From NCBI GenBank assembly GCA_025449845.1, contig JANWIP010000005.1, positions 186,001-250,000 of the forward strand: a DNA stretch of 64,000 bases, written 5' to 3'. Below are positions 56,899 through 64,000 of this stretch, piece by piece; the first letter of the stretch is position 1, and each line of letters opens with the position of its first letter. This DNA is from Solirubrobacteraceae bacterium (lineage in GTDB: Bacteria > Actinomycetota > Thermoleophilia > Solirubrobacterales > Solirubrobacteraceae). The notes under the pieces were generated by a model. It made no database searches, was not told the DNA's origin, and was given only the letters and a program-made list of their open reading frames with translations. The position numbers and the translations under genes are program-made.

Positions 56899-58578
56899 CT
56901 ACAAGCCGGCCGGGTGACGCGCGACGTAGCCGCCCGTCGAGGTCATCGAGCTCGACCAGCGCGTTCCCGTCTCGGCCTGCGCCACGGTGTCAAAGCGCCG
57001 CCCGTCGATCACCATGAAGGCATGTTCGGCATTGGCGTAGATCGTGATGTGGCTGCCAGGGCCTGCTTCGCCGTAGGACTCAAGCGCGCTCGAGTCCTCA
57101 GGAGAGCTCAGCAGCCCGCCGCCGTGCAGTGCGTAGGACACCGATCCTGAGCAGTCATAGCCAGTCGACTGGAAAGAGCCGTGCCCGCCGCCATACACAT
57201 ACGGCCGCGTGGCGATTTCATCGGCCGCTGCGATCACACGCGACACGACGCCTTCACCGCCGCTGCTGCTCGAACTCGAGGAGTCCCCGCCGCCGCTTGA
57301 GCCGCCGCTGCTGTGAGCGTGGGGGGGATGCAGCGTGCTCTGTCCGCTCACGCCCAAAGCGCTCCACGTGGCCGGGCCCACGACGCCATCCACCGTAAGA
57401 CCGTGGCGGGCCTGCAGGCTGCGCACGGCTGCCTCGGTTTCCGGGCCGAAAGTCCCGTCGGCGGGCAGGTGCAGGGCCGCCTGCAAGCGACTGACCGGAC
57501 TGCCGCTGCCAGCTTCTTCGCCGGCATGACTTTCAGTGTCGACATGATTCGCGGTGTCCGCTGGCTGCGCATGTGCCGCCGCGTGGCGATGGCGGATGTG
57601 GGGAGGTTCAGGGAGCGCCGAGGCCGGCGGTTCGAGCATTTCATGGCTGCTCACCCCGACCGCCTTCCAGGTGGCCGGCCCGACGACGCCGTCCACGTTC
57701 AGGCCCTCGCTGGCCTGCAGATGACGGATGGCTGCCTCGGTTTCGGGTCCGAATTCCCCGTCGACGTGCAGGTGCAGACGCTGCTGCAGACGGACCACGG
57801 GATTGACCGTGCTCGGTGTCTTGCTCGGCTGTGGGGTTTCTTCGCTCGGCTGTGAGGCTGCCGCGACGGCGTCCTGCGCGGGCTGTGCGACCTGTGCAGC
57901 ACTCGCGGTGGCCTCGACTGCGGTGCCCCCCTCGACCGCCGTGCCCGTGGTGCCCTTGTTGGAGCTTTCGCCAAGCTGATCCAGCACATCCGCGCTTGAG
58001 ATCACCGGGGGAGCGTTCTTCGCCAGGGCGCCGCTCGTGGCCGGTCCGGCCACGCCATCCACCATCAGGCCGCGACTGGCCTGGAACTGCTTGACGGCCG
58101 CTTCTGTCTGCGGGCCGAAGATGCCGTCGGCGGCAATCCCCAGCGCAGCCTGCAGCAGACGCACCTGGCGTCCTTCGCTACCGCTGCTCAGAACGATCGT
58201 GTGTTCTGTGGTCGTCGGCGGCATCGGCGCGGCGGGGAGGCTTGAGCTGGATGTGGCGCTGGCGTCAGCCAGGCCTGAGGCGGGCCCTGCGGTGAGCGCA
58301 GCGAGCGCTCCCAGCGAGATGCGTTTGGCGCGCGAGCTGGCCGGCACGAAGCGCAGCTCCGCTGCCCTGCGGCGCGCTCTGGAGCGCCCCAAGGACAGCT
58401 CCCACGGTTCGTTGTTTGAAAGGTCCCGGCGCAGCCGGTTGCGTGCCTCGATCAGCGAGGACATCGAGGAGGTCATGGGCCTGCGTCCACCGGTGGCGCG
58501 CTGGCGACGCGACTGTGAGCGCTCCAAAGAAGCGTCCCACAACTCGAGCGCAGCAAGATCTCGCGGGAATCCCGACAT
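56899..58578 (-). CDS. Peptidoglycan-binding NlpC/P60-like hydrolase under a c-di-AMP riboswitch
   Basis: The product has 559 residues. The N-terminus twice shows an [18 protein letters not shown]-type motif followed by basic residues, then a hydrophobic segment ([20 protein letters not shown]). Three PG_binding_1 repeats follow, each with DGxFGPxTEAA and VDGVxGPAT (around residues 135, 270 and 375), separated by Ser/Thr/Gln linkers. The C-terminal NlpC/P60 domain has cysteine in [12 protein letters not shown] and histidine in [10 protein letters not shown]. It should cleave peptide stems in the wall. A ydaO-type riboswitch precedes it, as for many actinobacterial wall hydrolases. Confidence 0.92.
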   Translation of the reverse strand: MSGFPRDLAALELWDASLERSQSRRQRATGGRRPMTSSMSSLIEARNRLRRDLSNNEPWELSLGRSRARRRAAELRFVPASSRAKRISLGALAALTAGPASGLADASATSSSSLPAAPMPPTTTEHTIVLSSGSEGRQVRLLQAALGIAADGIFGPQTEAAVKQFQASRGLMVDGVAGPATSGALAKNAPPVISSADVLDQLGESSNKGTTGTAVEGGTAVEATASAAQVAQPAQDAVAAASQPSEETPQPSKTPSTVNPVVRLQQRLHLHVDGEFGPETEAAIRHLQASEGLNVDGVVGPATWKAVGVSSHEMLEPPASALPEPPHIRHRHAAAHAQPADTANHVDTESHAGEEAGSGSPVSRLQAALHLPADGTFGPETEAAVRSLQARHGLTVDGVVGPATWSALGVSGQSTLHPPHAHSSGGSSGGGDSSSSSSSGGEGVVSRVIAAADEIATRPYVYGGGHGSFQSTGYDCSGSVSYALHGGGLLSSPEDSSALESYGEAGPGSHITIYANAEHAFMVIDGRRFDTVAQAETGTRWSSSMTSTGGYVARHPAGL

Positions 58579-58599
58579 GCGTATAGCGTCCTTTCAAAT

Positions 58600-58745
58600 G
58601 TTGCTGGGCGCCTACGGGGTTAGCTGTCGGGCTCGCGCACTTACGCTACGCCACAGGAGTGGCGATTCGCCCCCGCCGCCTCAGAAAGGCAGCATTTGGG
58701 TCCCCCGCTCCTTCACCCCTTGGGGAGAAGGACTCGGCACGAACA
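58600..58745 (-). promoter_or_regulatory. c-di-AMP (ydaO/yuaA) riboswitch
   Basis: The minus-strand leader contains the ydaO consensus blocks in order: AAGGGGTGAAGGAG, GGGGGACCCAAAT, GGGGGCGAATCGC and CCCGACAGCTAACC followed by CCGTAGGCG. The last block is nearly identical to the family's conserved CCGACAGCTAACCTCGTAGGC. It lies about 20 bases before the NlpC/P60 ATG. The class binds c-di-AMP and usually turns expression off. Boundaries are approximate. Confidence 0.9.
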
Positions 58746-58854
58746 GGCAGGACCGTACCAGGTCCAATTGCAATTTGCATCACATTGGAAGGAGTGCAAG
58801 GTTTCTTGCCGACGACTTGGTGGCTCCGCATGAGGCGCAGAGAGGGCTGGCGCG

Positions 58855-59592
58855 GTGATAAGTTCGAGTTGGATGGACCCCGACTCCGCACCAACATCCT
58901 CGTCTGAGCCGCCCGCACCTGAGCCTCCTCCTGCGCCGCCGCGCCGGGGTTTTGACGCGCGTGTGTTGATAGCGCTTGTCGCGATTCTCGTGATCGCAGG
59001 TGGCGTGGCGGTGGTGACGCAGGGCAGCAGCAGCAGCAAGCAGCAGTTGCCGGGTAACGTCAACAGCGCCAGCTCATCGAGCTTCATTGGCTCGGTCGCC
59101 ACGCCGTTGAAGCCCGCGCCGTCGCTGCGGCTTCACAACTACCTGGGCAACGCCGTCAACATCGCCAGCTACCGAGGCAAGGCGGTGCTGGTGACTTTCC
59201 TCTACACCAACTGCCCTGATGTGTGTCCTCTGATCACGGCCAATCTGCGCGTGGCCCTCAGCATGATGAGCCCGCAGCAGGCTGCCAAGACACAGGTCAT
59301 CGCCGTATCGGTGGACCCCCGAGGGGATACGTCCAAGGCCGTCGCGGCCTTCCTCAAGCGTCACGAGATGACAGGCCGCATGCAGTATCTCATCGGCTCG
59401 GCCCATGAACTGGCCCATGTGTGGCAGGAATGGAACGTCGGCTCTGAACAGGACGCGCAGCAGCCTCAGCTCGTCAATCACTCGGGCTTGGTCTACGGCA
59501 TCAGCGCCAGCGGCAAGCTGACCACGCTCTACGCCGCGAACTTTAAGCCCAGCGATATTGCTCACGACGCGCCGCTGCTGAGCTCGCAGTAG
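58855..59592 (+). CDS. SCO1/SenC-family copper chaperone
   Basis: The product has 245 residues (GTG at 58855; an ATG at 58873 is possible). A Pro-rich cytoplasmic start precedes one membrane helix (VLIALVAILVIAGGVAVVTQ). The thioredoxin-fold domain has the copper-binding CPDVCP in FLYTNCPDVCPLITANL and the ligand histidine in QLVNHSGLVYGI. It delivers copper to cytochrome oxidase, which fits the nearby cupredoxin and cytochrome b genes. Confidence 0.93.
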   Translation: MISSSWMDPDSAPTSSSEPPAPEPPPAPPRRGFDARVLIALVAILVIAGGVAVVTQGSSSSKQQLPGNVNSASSSSFIGSVATPLKPAPSLRLHNYLGNAVNIASYRGKAVLVTFLYTNCPDVCPLITANLRVALSMMSPQQAAKTQVIAVSVDPRGDTSKAVAAFLKRHEMTGRMQYLIGSAHELAHVWQEWNVGSEQDAQQPQLVNHSGLVYGISASGKLTTLYAANFKPSDIAHDAPLLSSQ

Positions 59593-59678
59593 CCCACTGC
59601 TTTGCCTGCCGCGGCGTCCACGCTTAGGACTGCGGCGTTCAGGGCCTAGGACTGTCAGCGCAAGGACTCGTTGCACAG

Positions 59679-59706
59679 TCAAGTTTTGGCTCTCCCGAGC
59701 CGATAG
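59679..59706 (+). promoter_or_regulatory. sigma-28-type promoter of the PAS-GGDEF gene
   Basis: TCAA (59679-59682), 16 bases, then GCCGATAG (59699-59706; 7 of 8), 30 bases before the ATG at 59737. The -35 region reads TCAAGTT, as at the flagellin promoter. Confidence 0.7.
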
Positions 59707-59736
59707 GGCGAAGTGTCAACACTGGAGAGCCACTCG

Positions 59737-61044
59737 ATGAGCGACCTTAGCGCCGGGAGTGTGGCGCTGTCGGTCTTGCGCACACTCCCACTGACATCGA
59801 CGCTCGTCTTCGACGACGAGCTTCGCTTCGTGCTTGCCGCAGGGCAGGCACTCGAATGCTTTGGCTCGGGCGATCTCGATCTGGAGGGTCGGCTGGCGGC
59901 AGAGGTGCTCCCGGTCGAGCGCTGGGAGATCTACGAGCCGCTCTTCAACGCTGCCCTGCGCGGGGAGACCCGCAACCTCGAGATCTGGTCGATTGGGGAA
60001 ACTCACTGCTACCAGGTTGAGGTCAGCCCCCTGTGTGGCGAAGCGGGAGAGATCCTCGGCGGCACCGCGATCTTCCGCGACATCACACCGCGCAAGCACG
60101 CCGAGGAGGCGCGTCGCCACGCGCAAGAGCGCTTCGAGCTGGTGTTCGAGCAGGCGCCCATCGGCATGGCGCTGCTGACCCCCGACGGGCGCTGGGTGCG
60201 CGTCAATCAGGCGCTCCTGAAGATCACCGGCTACAGCTCGGATGAGCTGCTGCGCAAGACCTTTCACGAGATCACGCATCCCGACGATCTGTCCTTGGAC
60301 ACCGAGCACATGCGGCGGCTGCTGTTGGGGGAGATCCGCGATTACCAGATCGAGAAGCGCTACCACCACGCGCAGGGGCACGTCATCTCAGCAATGCTCT
60401 CTGTGTCTTTGGTGCGCGACCTGCAAGGCAAGCCCTTGCATCTGGTCGCCCAGATCCAGGACATCACCGAACGCAAGCTGATGGAGGAGCGCCTGCGCCA
60501 TCTCGCCGAGCACGACGCGCTGACGGGCATCCGCAACCGCCGGCTGCTTGAGCACGAACTCAGACAGCAGGTGCAGCGCTGCCAGCGCTATGGGGAGCAG
60601 GCGGCGCTCTTGGTGATCGACCTGGATGACTTCAAGCAGGTCAACGATCTCCACGGCCACAAGACCGGCGACGATCTCTTGAAGGCGGTCGCCCACGAGC
60701 TGGAACTGCGCCTGCGCGGCACCGACCTCGTTGCCCGCCTCGGTGGCGATGAGTTCGCCGTGCTGTTGCCGGGCACCAGCGCCGAGGCAGCGCAGCGGGT
60801 CGCCAAGGATCTCGCGCGGGTCATCGGCGACTGTGGCGTCACCGTTGCCGACCAGCGGATCGCGACGACCGCCAGCGTCGGCGTCGGCGTGATCGACCGC
60901 GACACCTCAAGCCACGAGAACGTCCTGATCGAAGCCGACCGGGCGATGTACTCGGCCAAGGACGCCCGCCACGGGGTTCTGTTCGGGCACGGGGCTGGCG
61001 CTAACGCCTCGATCACAGTGCGGACAGCCCCGAATACGCTGTAG
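59737..61044 (+). CDS. PAS-PAS-GGDEF diguanylate cyclase
   Basis: The product has 435 residues from the ATG at 59737 (GGAGAG upstream; a GTG at 59713 is possible). The first PAS domain ends GGTAIFRDITPRKHAEEA; the second includes IGMALLTPDGRWVRVNQALL and ends VAQIQDITERKLMEERL. The GGDEF domain begins AEHDALTGIRNRRLLEHEL, has the active site ARLGGDEFAVLL, and the inhibitory I-site RGTD five residues before GGDEF. It makes c-di-GMP from GTP. No membrane helix is present. The upstream sigma-28-type promoter ties it to motility. Confidence 0.95.
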   Translation: MSDLSAGSVALSVLRTLPLTSTLVFDDELRFVLAAGQALECFGSGDLDLEGRLAAEVLPVERWEIYEPLFNAALRGETRNLEIWSIGETHCYQVEVSPLCGEAGEILGGTAIFRDITPRKHAEEARRHAQERFELVFEQAPIGMALLTPDGRWVRVNQALLKITGYSSDELLRKTFHEITHPDDLSLDTEHMRRLLLGEIRDYQIEKRYHHAQGHVISAMLSVSLVRDLQGKPLHLVAQIQDITERKLMEERLRHLAEHDALTGIRNRRLLEHELRQQVQRCQRYGEQAALLVIDLDDFKQVNDLHGHKTGDDLLKAVAHELELRLRGTDLVARLGGDEFAVLLPGTSAEAAQRVAKDLARVIGDCGVTVADQRIATTASVGVGVIDRDTSSHENVLIEADRAMYSAKDARHGVLFGHGAGANASITVRTAPNTL

Positions 61045-61074
61045 CCGCTGCGACGCGGGCTGGAAAAGGGGAGG

Positions 61075-61095
61075 AGGACCCCCGGAGGGGGTCCT
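61075..61095 (+). terminator. Terminator of the diguanylate cyclase gene
   Basis: Perfect 9-bp stem AGGACCCCC/GGGGGTCCT with loop GGA, 30 bases after the stop. Confidence 0.8.
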
Positions 61096-61101
61096 GTGGT
61101 G

Positions 61102-61134
61102 GCCGCGTGATGCGTGTGCTGCCGCGTGATGCGT
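61102..61134. repeat. 14-bp direct repeat upstream of the antiporter
   Basis: GCCGCGTGATGCGT at 61102-61115 and 61121-61134, period 19, ending 31 bases before the antiporter ATG. It is a possible operator; no regulator is identified. Confidence 0.5.
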
Positions 61135-61165
61135 TTGCGCGGAGAGCGCATAGGCTGCCCTCGCC

Positions 61166-62320
61166 ATGACCTTCGGAACGCTCGTCGTGATCGTGCTCGC
61201 CGGGTTGGGCGGCCCGCTGCTGGGCCTCAGCGGACGCCGCTTCGTGCCGGTGGTGATCGGTGAGATCCTCGCCGGGATCGCGGTTGGGAAAACGGGGCTG
61301 GACATCGTGCACCCCGCCAACCCGACCGTTGCCTTCCTCGGCCAGATCGGTTTCGCGATGCTGATGCTGACCGTCGGCATGCACCTGCCGCTGCGCGACC
61401 GCCGCCTGGCCGCCTCGCTGCGCGGCGGTGCGCTGCTCGCGGCGATCGTCGCCGTGCTCGCGCCCCTGGCCGGTCTTGCCGCCGCTGCGGTGGCAGGTAC
61501 CTCGCACGCCGCGATCTACGCCGTGGTGCTCGCGTCGGGGTCGGCCGCCGTACTGCTGCCGGCGCTCGCGGAGGCCGACGCCGCGGGGCGCGATGCACTG
61601 ACGGTGATGGCCTGGGTGACGATCGCCGATGTCGTGACGATCCTCTCCGTTCCGATCGTGCTGGCGCCCGGCCGCGCAGCTCACGCGGTGCTTGGCTCCG
61701 CGCTTGTGGCCGTCGCGGTGGTGCTGATACTCGGCGCCTCGCGGCTGCTGGCTGGCCACACGTGGGTGCACCACGTACGCCGGCTCTCCAAGCAGCGCCA
61801 CTGGGCGCTGGATCTGCGGCTGTCGCTGCTGGTCCTGTTCTTTCTCGCCTGGCTGGCCCAGAAGAGCGGTACCTCCGTGCTCGTCGCGGGCTTCGGCGCG
61901 GGCGTGATGGTCGCGCTGATCGGTGGCCCAAAGCGGCTGTCGACGCAGATGCGAGGCATCGCCGAGGGGTTCTTCATTCCCCTCTACTTTGTCGTGCTCG
62001 GCGCCCAGCTCGACCTCCGCGGGCTGTTCCACGATCCGGCGATGCTGGCGCTCGCGGGGATGCTGGTCCTGCTGAACGTCCTCATTCACCTGGCCGCGGC
62101 AGTGCTGACCCGCCGGCCGCTGTACACCGGGCTTGCCGCCAGCGCGCAACTCGGAGTGCCGGCTGCCGTGGCCTCGCTCGGGCTCGCCGCGGGCGTGCTC
62201 TCAAGCACCGTCGCCACGGCGATCGTCGCCTCAGCGGTGATCAGCCTCGGTGTCTGCACCTTCGGCGTGGAGTCCCTTATCCACCGCGAAGCTGAAGCCA
62301 CCCCGACGGTATCGGCCTGA
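61166..62320 (+). CDS. CPA2-type cation/proton antiporter
   Basis: The product has 384 residues and about 11-12 hydrophobic helices. VVIGEILAGIAVGKTGLDIV and FLGQIGFAMLMLTVGMHLPL are the conserved N-terminal helices; YAVVLASGSAAVLLPALAEA and VMAWVTIADVVTILSVPIVL contain the helix 4/5 acidic pair region. It exchanges Na+ or K+ for protons. The cytoplasmic TrkA-N domain of KefB/C is absent. Confidence 0.92.
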   Translation: MTFGTLVVIVLAGLGGPLLGLSGRRFVPVVIGEILAGIAVGKTGLDIVHPANPTVAFLGQIGFAMLMLTVGMHLPLRDRRLAASLRGGALLAAIVAVLAPLAGLAAAAVAGTSHAAIYAVVLASGSAAVLLPALAEADAAGRDALTVMAWVTIADVVTILSVPIVLAPGRAAHAVLGSALVAVAVVLILGASRLLAGHTWVHHVRRLSKQRHWALDLRLSLLVLFFLAWLAQKSGTSVLVAGFGAGVMVALIGGPKRLSTQMRGIAEGFFIPLYFVVLGAQLDLRGLFHDPAMLALAGMLVLLNVLIHLAAAVLTRRPLYTGLAASAQLGVPAAVASLGLAAGVLSSTVATAIVASAVISLGVCTFGVESLIHREAEATPTVSA

Positions 62321-62349
62321 CCGGCAACTACGGTTTGACCGGCAACCAC

Positions 62350-62369
62350 GGCCGCCCCTCAGGGCGGCC
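62350..62369. terminator. Bidirectional hairpin between convergent genes
   Basis: GGCCGCCC/GGGCGGCC (8 bp, loop CTCA) in the 84-base gap between the antiporter and cytochrome b genes, which converge. AAAAA follows a few bases later on the plus strand, giving TTTTT context for minus-strand reading only upstream. Confidence 0.65.
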
Positions 62370-62404
62370 CCTCAAAAACCTGTTTGCCACTGCGCGGGTG
62401 CCGC

Positions 62405-63343
62405 TCAGGTTCGCTGTGCGCGGTAGTGCTCTCGCCAGATCAAGCGGTAGATCGGGATGCGGCGCGGGAGGTCGCGTATGCCCGGTATGAACGGGATCAG
62501 GATGAACGCCAGGCTGAGCGCGCCCATCACGAGCATCACCAGGGCGTCGGCGTTTTCAGAGGACTTGAAGGGTTCGACCTGATACCAGAGGGTGTAGAGC
62601 CATAGCCACACCTGGCCGGGGTAGCTGCCCGTCTCGTTCATCATCCCCCACTGGTCGCCCAGTAGATGCTGCTGTTCGGCGCGTCCGCTCAGCAGGCCGC
62701 CGTCGGCCATGAACAGCAGGGGCTTGGTGTAATCGGTCTTGTAGAACTGGCGGCTGCTGAGTAGCGCGCCGTCCAGGCCGCCGCTCTGGGCGAGCACCAG
62801 CAGGCCATTCATCATCACCGGCAGCGGCCCGTATTCGCCGGGCGCGACCCGCACCGCTCCGTTGGGTCCCGTCGTGGCCTTTTCAAGCGCTGTCGCGTAG
62901 GCCGTGCTCCAGCCTTCCTGGGTCTTGGTGGGGGCTGCCTGGTAGGTCGCAATCGCGCTGTGCAGCGCCGGGGCGCCGGGAACGCTGCGCAGCGGGTTGA
63001 TCACGAAGTCGTTGGCGGTGTCGATCGGGTGGCTGACGCCGAGCCACTTCTGAAGTTCGATGAAGGCAATGTGCTGGCCAGAGCCGTTGTGGTTGTAGGG
63101 CGGCCCATAGCCGCCCGTGCCGCTTGAGCCATCGAGCTCCGCCGTCGCGGTGCTCACGAAGTCCACCGGCATCTGCCGTGACCACTGTGCGATCGTGCTC
63201 GGAGGATCATCAGGTGAGGAGAACAGGACTGCCAACAGCACCGCCAGCAGCGCGATCACACCGACCGCGACGCACAGCTCCTTGACGAGGTCATAAGGGG
63301 CGTAGCCGCCCGTCCAGGTACCCGAGTCTTCGCGGCCGCTCAT
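62405..63343 (-). CDS. Cytochrome b C-terminal-domain-like protein (atypical)
   Basis: The product has 312 residues, start overlapping the cytochrome b N-terminal gene (ATGA). One N-terminal helix (LCVAVGVIALLAVLLAVLFS) and one near the C-terminus (ALVMLVMGALSLAFILIPFI) enclose about 200 extracytoplasmic residues. The position and PxDLVKE start match cytochrome b subunit IV, but the quinol-site PEWY motif is not visible and only two helices instead of three are clear. It may be a divergent subunit IV or an accessory subunit specific to this lineage. Confidence 0.65.
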   Translation of the reverse strand: MSGREDSGTWTGGYAPYDLVKELCVAVGVIALLAVLLAVLFSSPDDPPSTIAQWSRQMPVDFVSTATAELDGSSGTGGYGPPYNHNGSGQHIAFIELQKWLGVSHPIDTANDFVINPLRSVPGAPALHSAIATYQAAPTKTQEGWSTAYATALEKATTGPNGAVRVAPGEYGPLPVMMNGLLVLAQSGGLDGALLSSRQFYKTDYTKPLLFMADGGLLSGRAEQQHLLGDQWGMMNETGSYPGQVWLWLYTLWYQVEPFKSSENADALVMLVMGALSLAFILIPFIPGIRDLPRRIPIYRLIWREHYRAQRT

Positions 63344-63996
63344 GACGGTGCTCCCTCGGCGCTCGATGGGGAGGGCCTGACGCTCTCAAGCGGGAACGGC
63401 GGTACGACGCCATGGCGGCGCACCAGCAGCACGTGCCCGACCACCAGCGCGATCACCGCCGCCGGCAGCAGCAGCACGTGATAGCTGTACATCTGTCCGA
63501 AGTCGGTGACGTTGAAGAACGCGCCGATGCCCGTGGAGTTCAGACCATCCTTGGCCTGCGTTGAGATCCACTGCGCATCGAAGTTCTGCTGCGAGACATA
63601 GCCCGTCAGCGCTGTGGGGATCGCGACGATGAATGTCACCGCGCCGGTGATCCAAACACGCGCGCGCCCGCCGCGCCAGGCGGCCATCCAGTACTTGCCC
63701 CACAGGTGCACGACCATCGCGAAGAAGAACAGCTCAACGGCCCAAAGGTGAATGCTGTTGAAGAAGTGGCCGATGCCTGTTTCGTGCCACCAAGCCGGGC
63801 CCTTCAGCGCCAGAATCGTGCCCGAGCCGACGACCACGATGAGCGAAGCGAGGCTGGCCACGCCGAACACATAGATCCAGGAGGCCACATAGGTGGGCTG
63901 GCTGTCGGGCAGCAGTTTCTCGGGCGGCAGCGCGTCCACCGCGTGTTCGCGGGTGCGGGTCGTCCACGAGGTCTTGGGGGGTGTCGCCACGCTCAC
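63340..63996 (-). CDS. Cytochrome b/b6 N-terminal domain protein
   Basis: The product has 218 residues; GTG at 63996, near the window edge. Four helices carry paired heme ligands: histidines in NSIHLWAVELFFFAMVVHLW and in SYHVLLLPAAVIALVVGHVL. It also has WITGAVTFIVAIPTALTGYV, equivalent to the conserved G/T-rich helix. It should hold the two b hemes of a quinol:acceptor oxidoreductase. A Rieske protein gene would be expected just outside the window. Confidence 0.92.
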   Translation of the reverse strand: MSVATPPKTSWTTRTREHAVDALPPEKLLPDSQPTYVASWIYVFGVASLASLIVVVGSGTILALKGPAWWHETGIGHFFNSIHLWAVELFFFAMVVHLWGKYWMAAWRGGRARVWITGAVTFIVAIPTALTGYVSQQNFDAQWISTQAKDGLNSTGIGAFFNVTDFGQMYSYHVLLLPAAVIALVVGHVLLVRRHGVVPPFPLESVRPSPSSAEGAPS

Positions 63997-64000
63997 GAGC

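Noticed and set aside
61013-62149. Minus-strand frame of 378 residues
   Set aside because: Antisense to the antiporter; rich in Arg/His/Gln with no domain.
62281-62340. GCCGATAC with an upstream CAAA on the minus strand near the antiporter end
   Set aside because: The spacer is 17 and it would transcribe antisense into the antiporter gene with no gene downstream.

Overview
The window is high-GC DNA with short intergenic gaps, many 4-base ATGA/GTGA gene overlaps and GTG/TTG starts. It carries a complete monoderm-type flagellar locus with no P- or L-ring genes, FliW-CsrA control, a c-di-AMP riboswitch and a copper/cytochrome b respiratory set. This suggests an actinobacterium, probably class Thermoleophilia (Solirubrobacterales-like). 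The phylum call is fairly safe; the class is an inference.

Layout. (1) 1-7.8 kb: the 5' part of a Gfo/Idh/MocA oxidoreductase, a CHAP peptidoglycan hydrolase with a flagellar-type promoter, then an accessory block: a large secreted RHS protein with a variable C-terminal tip, a HEAT-like probable immunity protein, and a small winged-helix protein resembling a truncated replication-relaxation protein. (2) 7.9-8.8 kb: flagellin, with a sigma-28-type promoter and two CsrA-type sites in its leader. (3) 8.8-15.9 kb: a translationally coupled operon of lipoprotein, two ABC ATPases, an FtsX-like permease, a response regulator and a histidine kinase. (4) 15.9-43 kb: the flagellar cluster, almost all on the minus strand. 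In transcription order it runs flaG-fliD, fliS-fliT-like, flgB-flgC-fliE-F-G-H-I, then (past a divergent HTH regulator) fliJ-SLT-fliK-flgD-TIGR02530-flgE, flbD-motA-motB-fliL-fliN-fliM, fliO-P-Q-R-flhB-flhA-flhF-PilZ and two uncharacterised genes. (5) 43-52 kb: a TPR glycosyltransferase, fliA, and a plus-strand operon flgF-flgG-rod-binding protein-flgN-flgK-flgL-fliW-csrA. (6) 52-64 kb: chromosomal genes including enoyl-CoA hydratase, cupredoxin lipoprotein, tRNA-Gly, a FluC pair, DprA, ComM, a riboswitch-controlled NlpC/P60 protein, SCO1, a PAS-GGDEF diguanylate cyclase, an antiporter and a two-gene cytochrome b.

How it fits together. Reading the gaps by hand gave eleven close copies of one bipartite element, TNAA-N15/16-GCCGATNA. 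They lie upstream of the CHAP gene, fliC, fliO, motA, fliJ, flgB, fliS, flaG, fliA itself, flgF and the GGDEF gene. FliA (sigma-28 family) is encoded in the same locus, so it probably drives early, middle and late flagellar genes together rather than only a late class. At five sites the -10 ends 7-10 bases before the start codon, which implies leaderless mRNAs. FliW-CsrA probably adjusts flagellin translation, and c-di-GMP made by the GGDEF protein may act through the PilZ protein. No chemotaxis gene is present, and FliM lacks the N-terminal CheY-binding motif while carrying a second SPOA domain.
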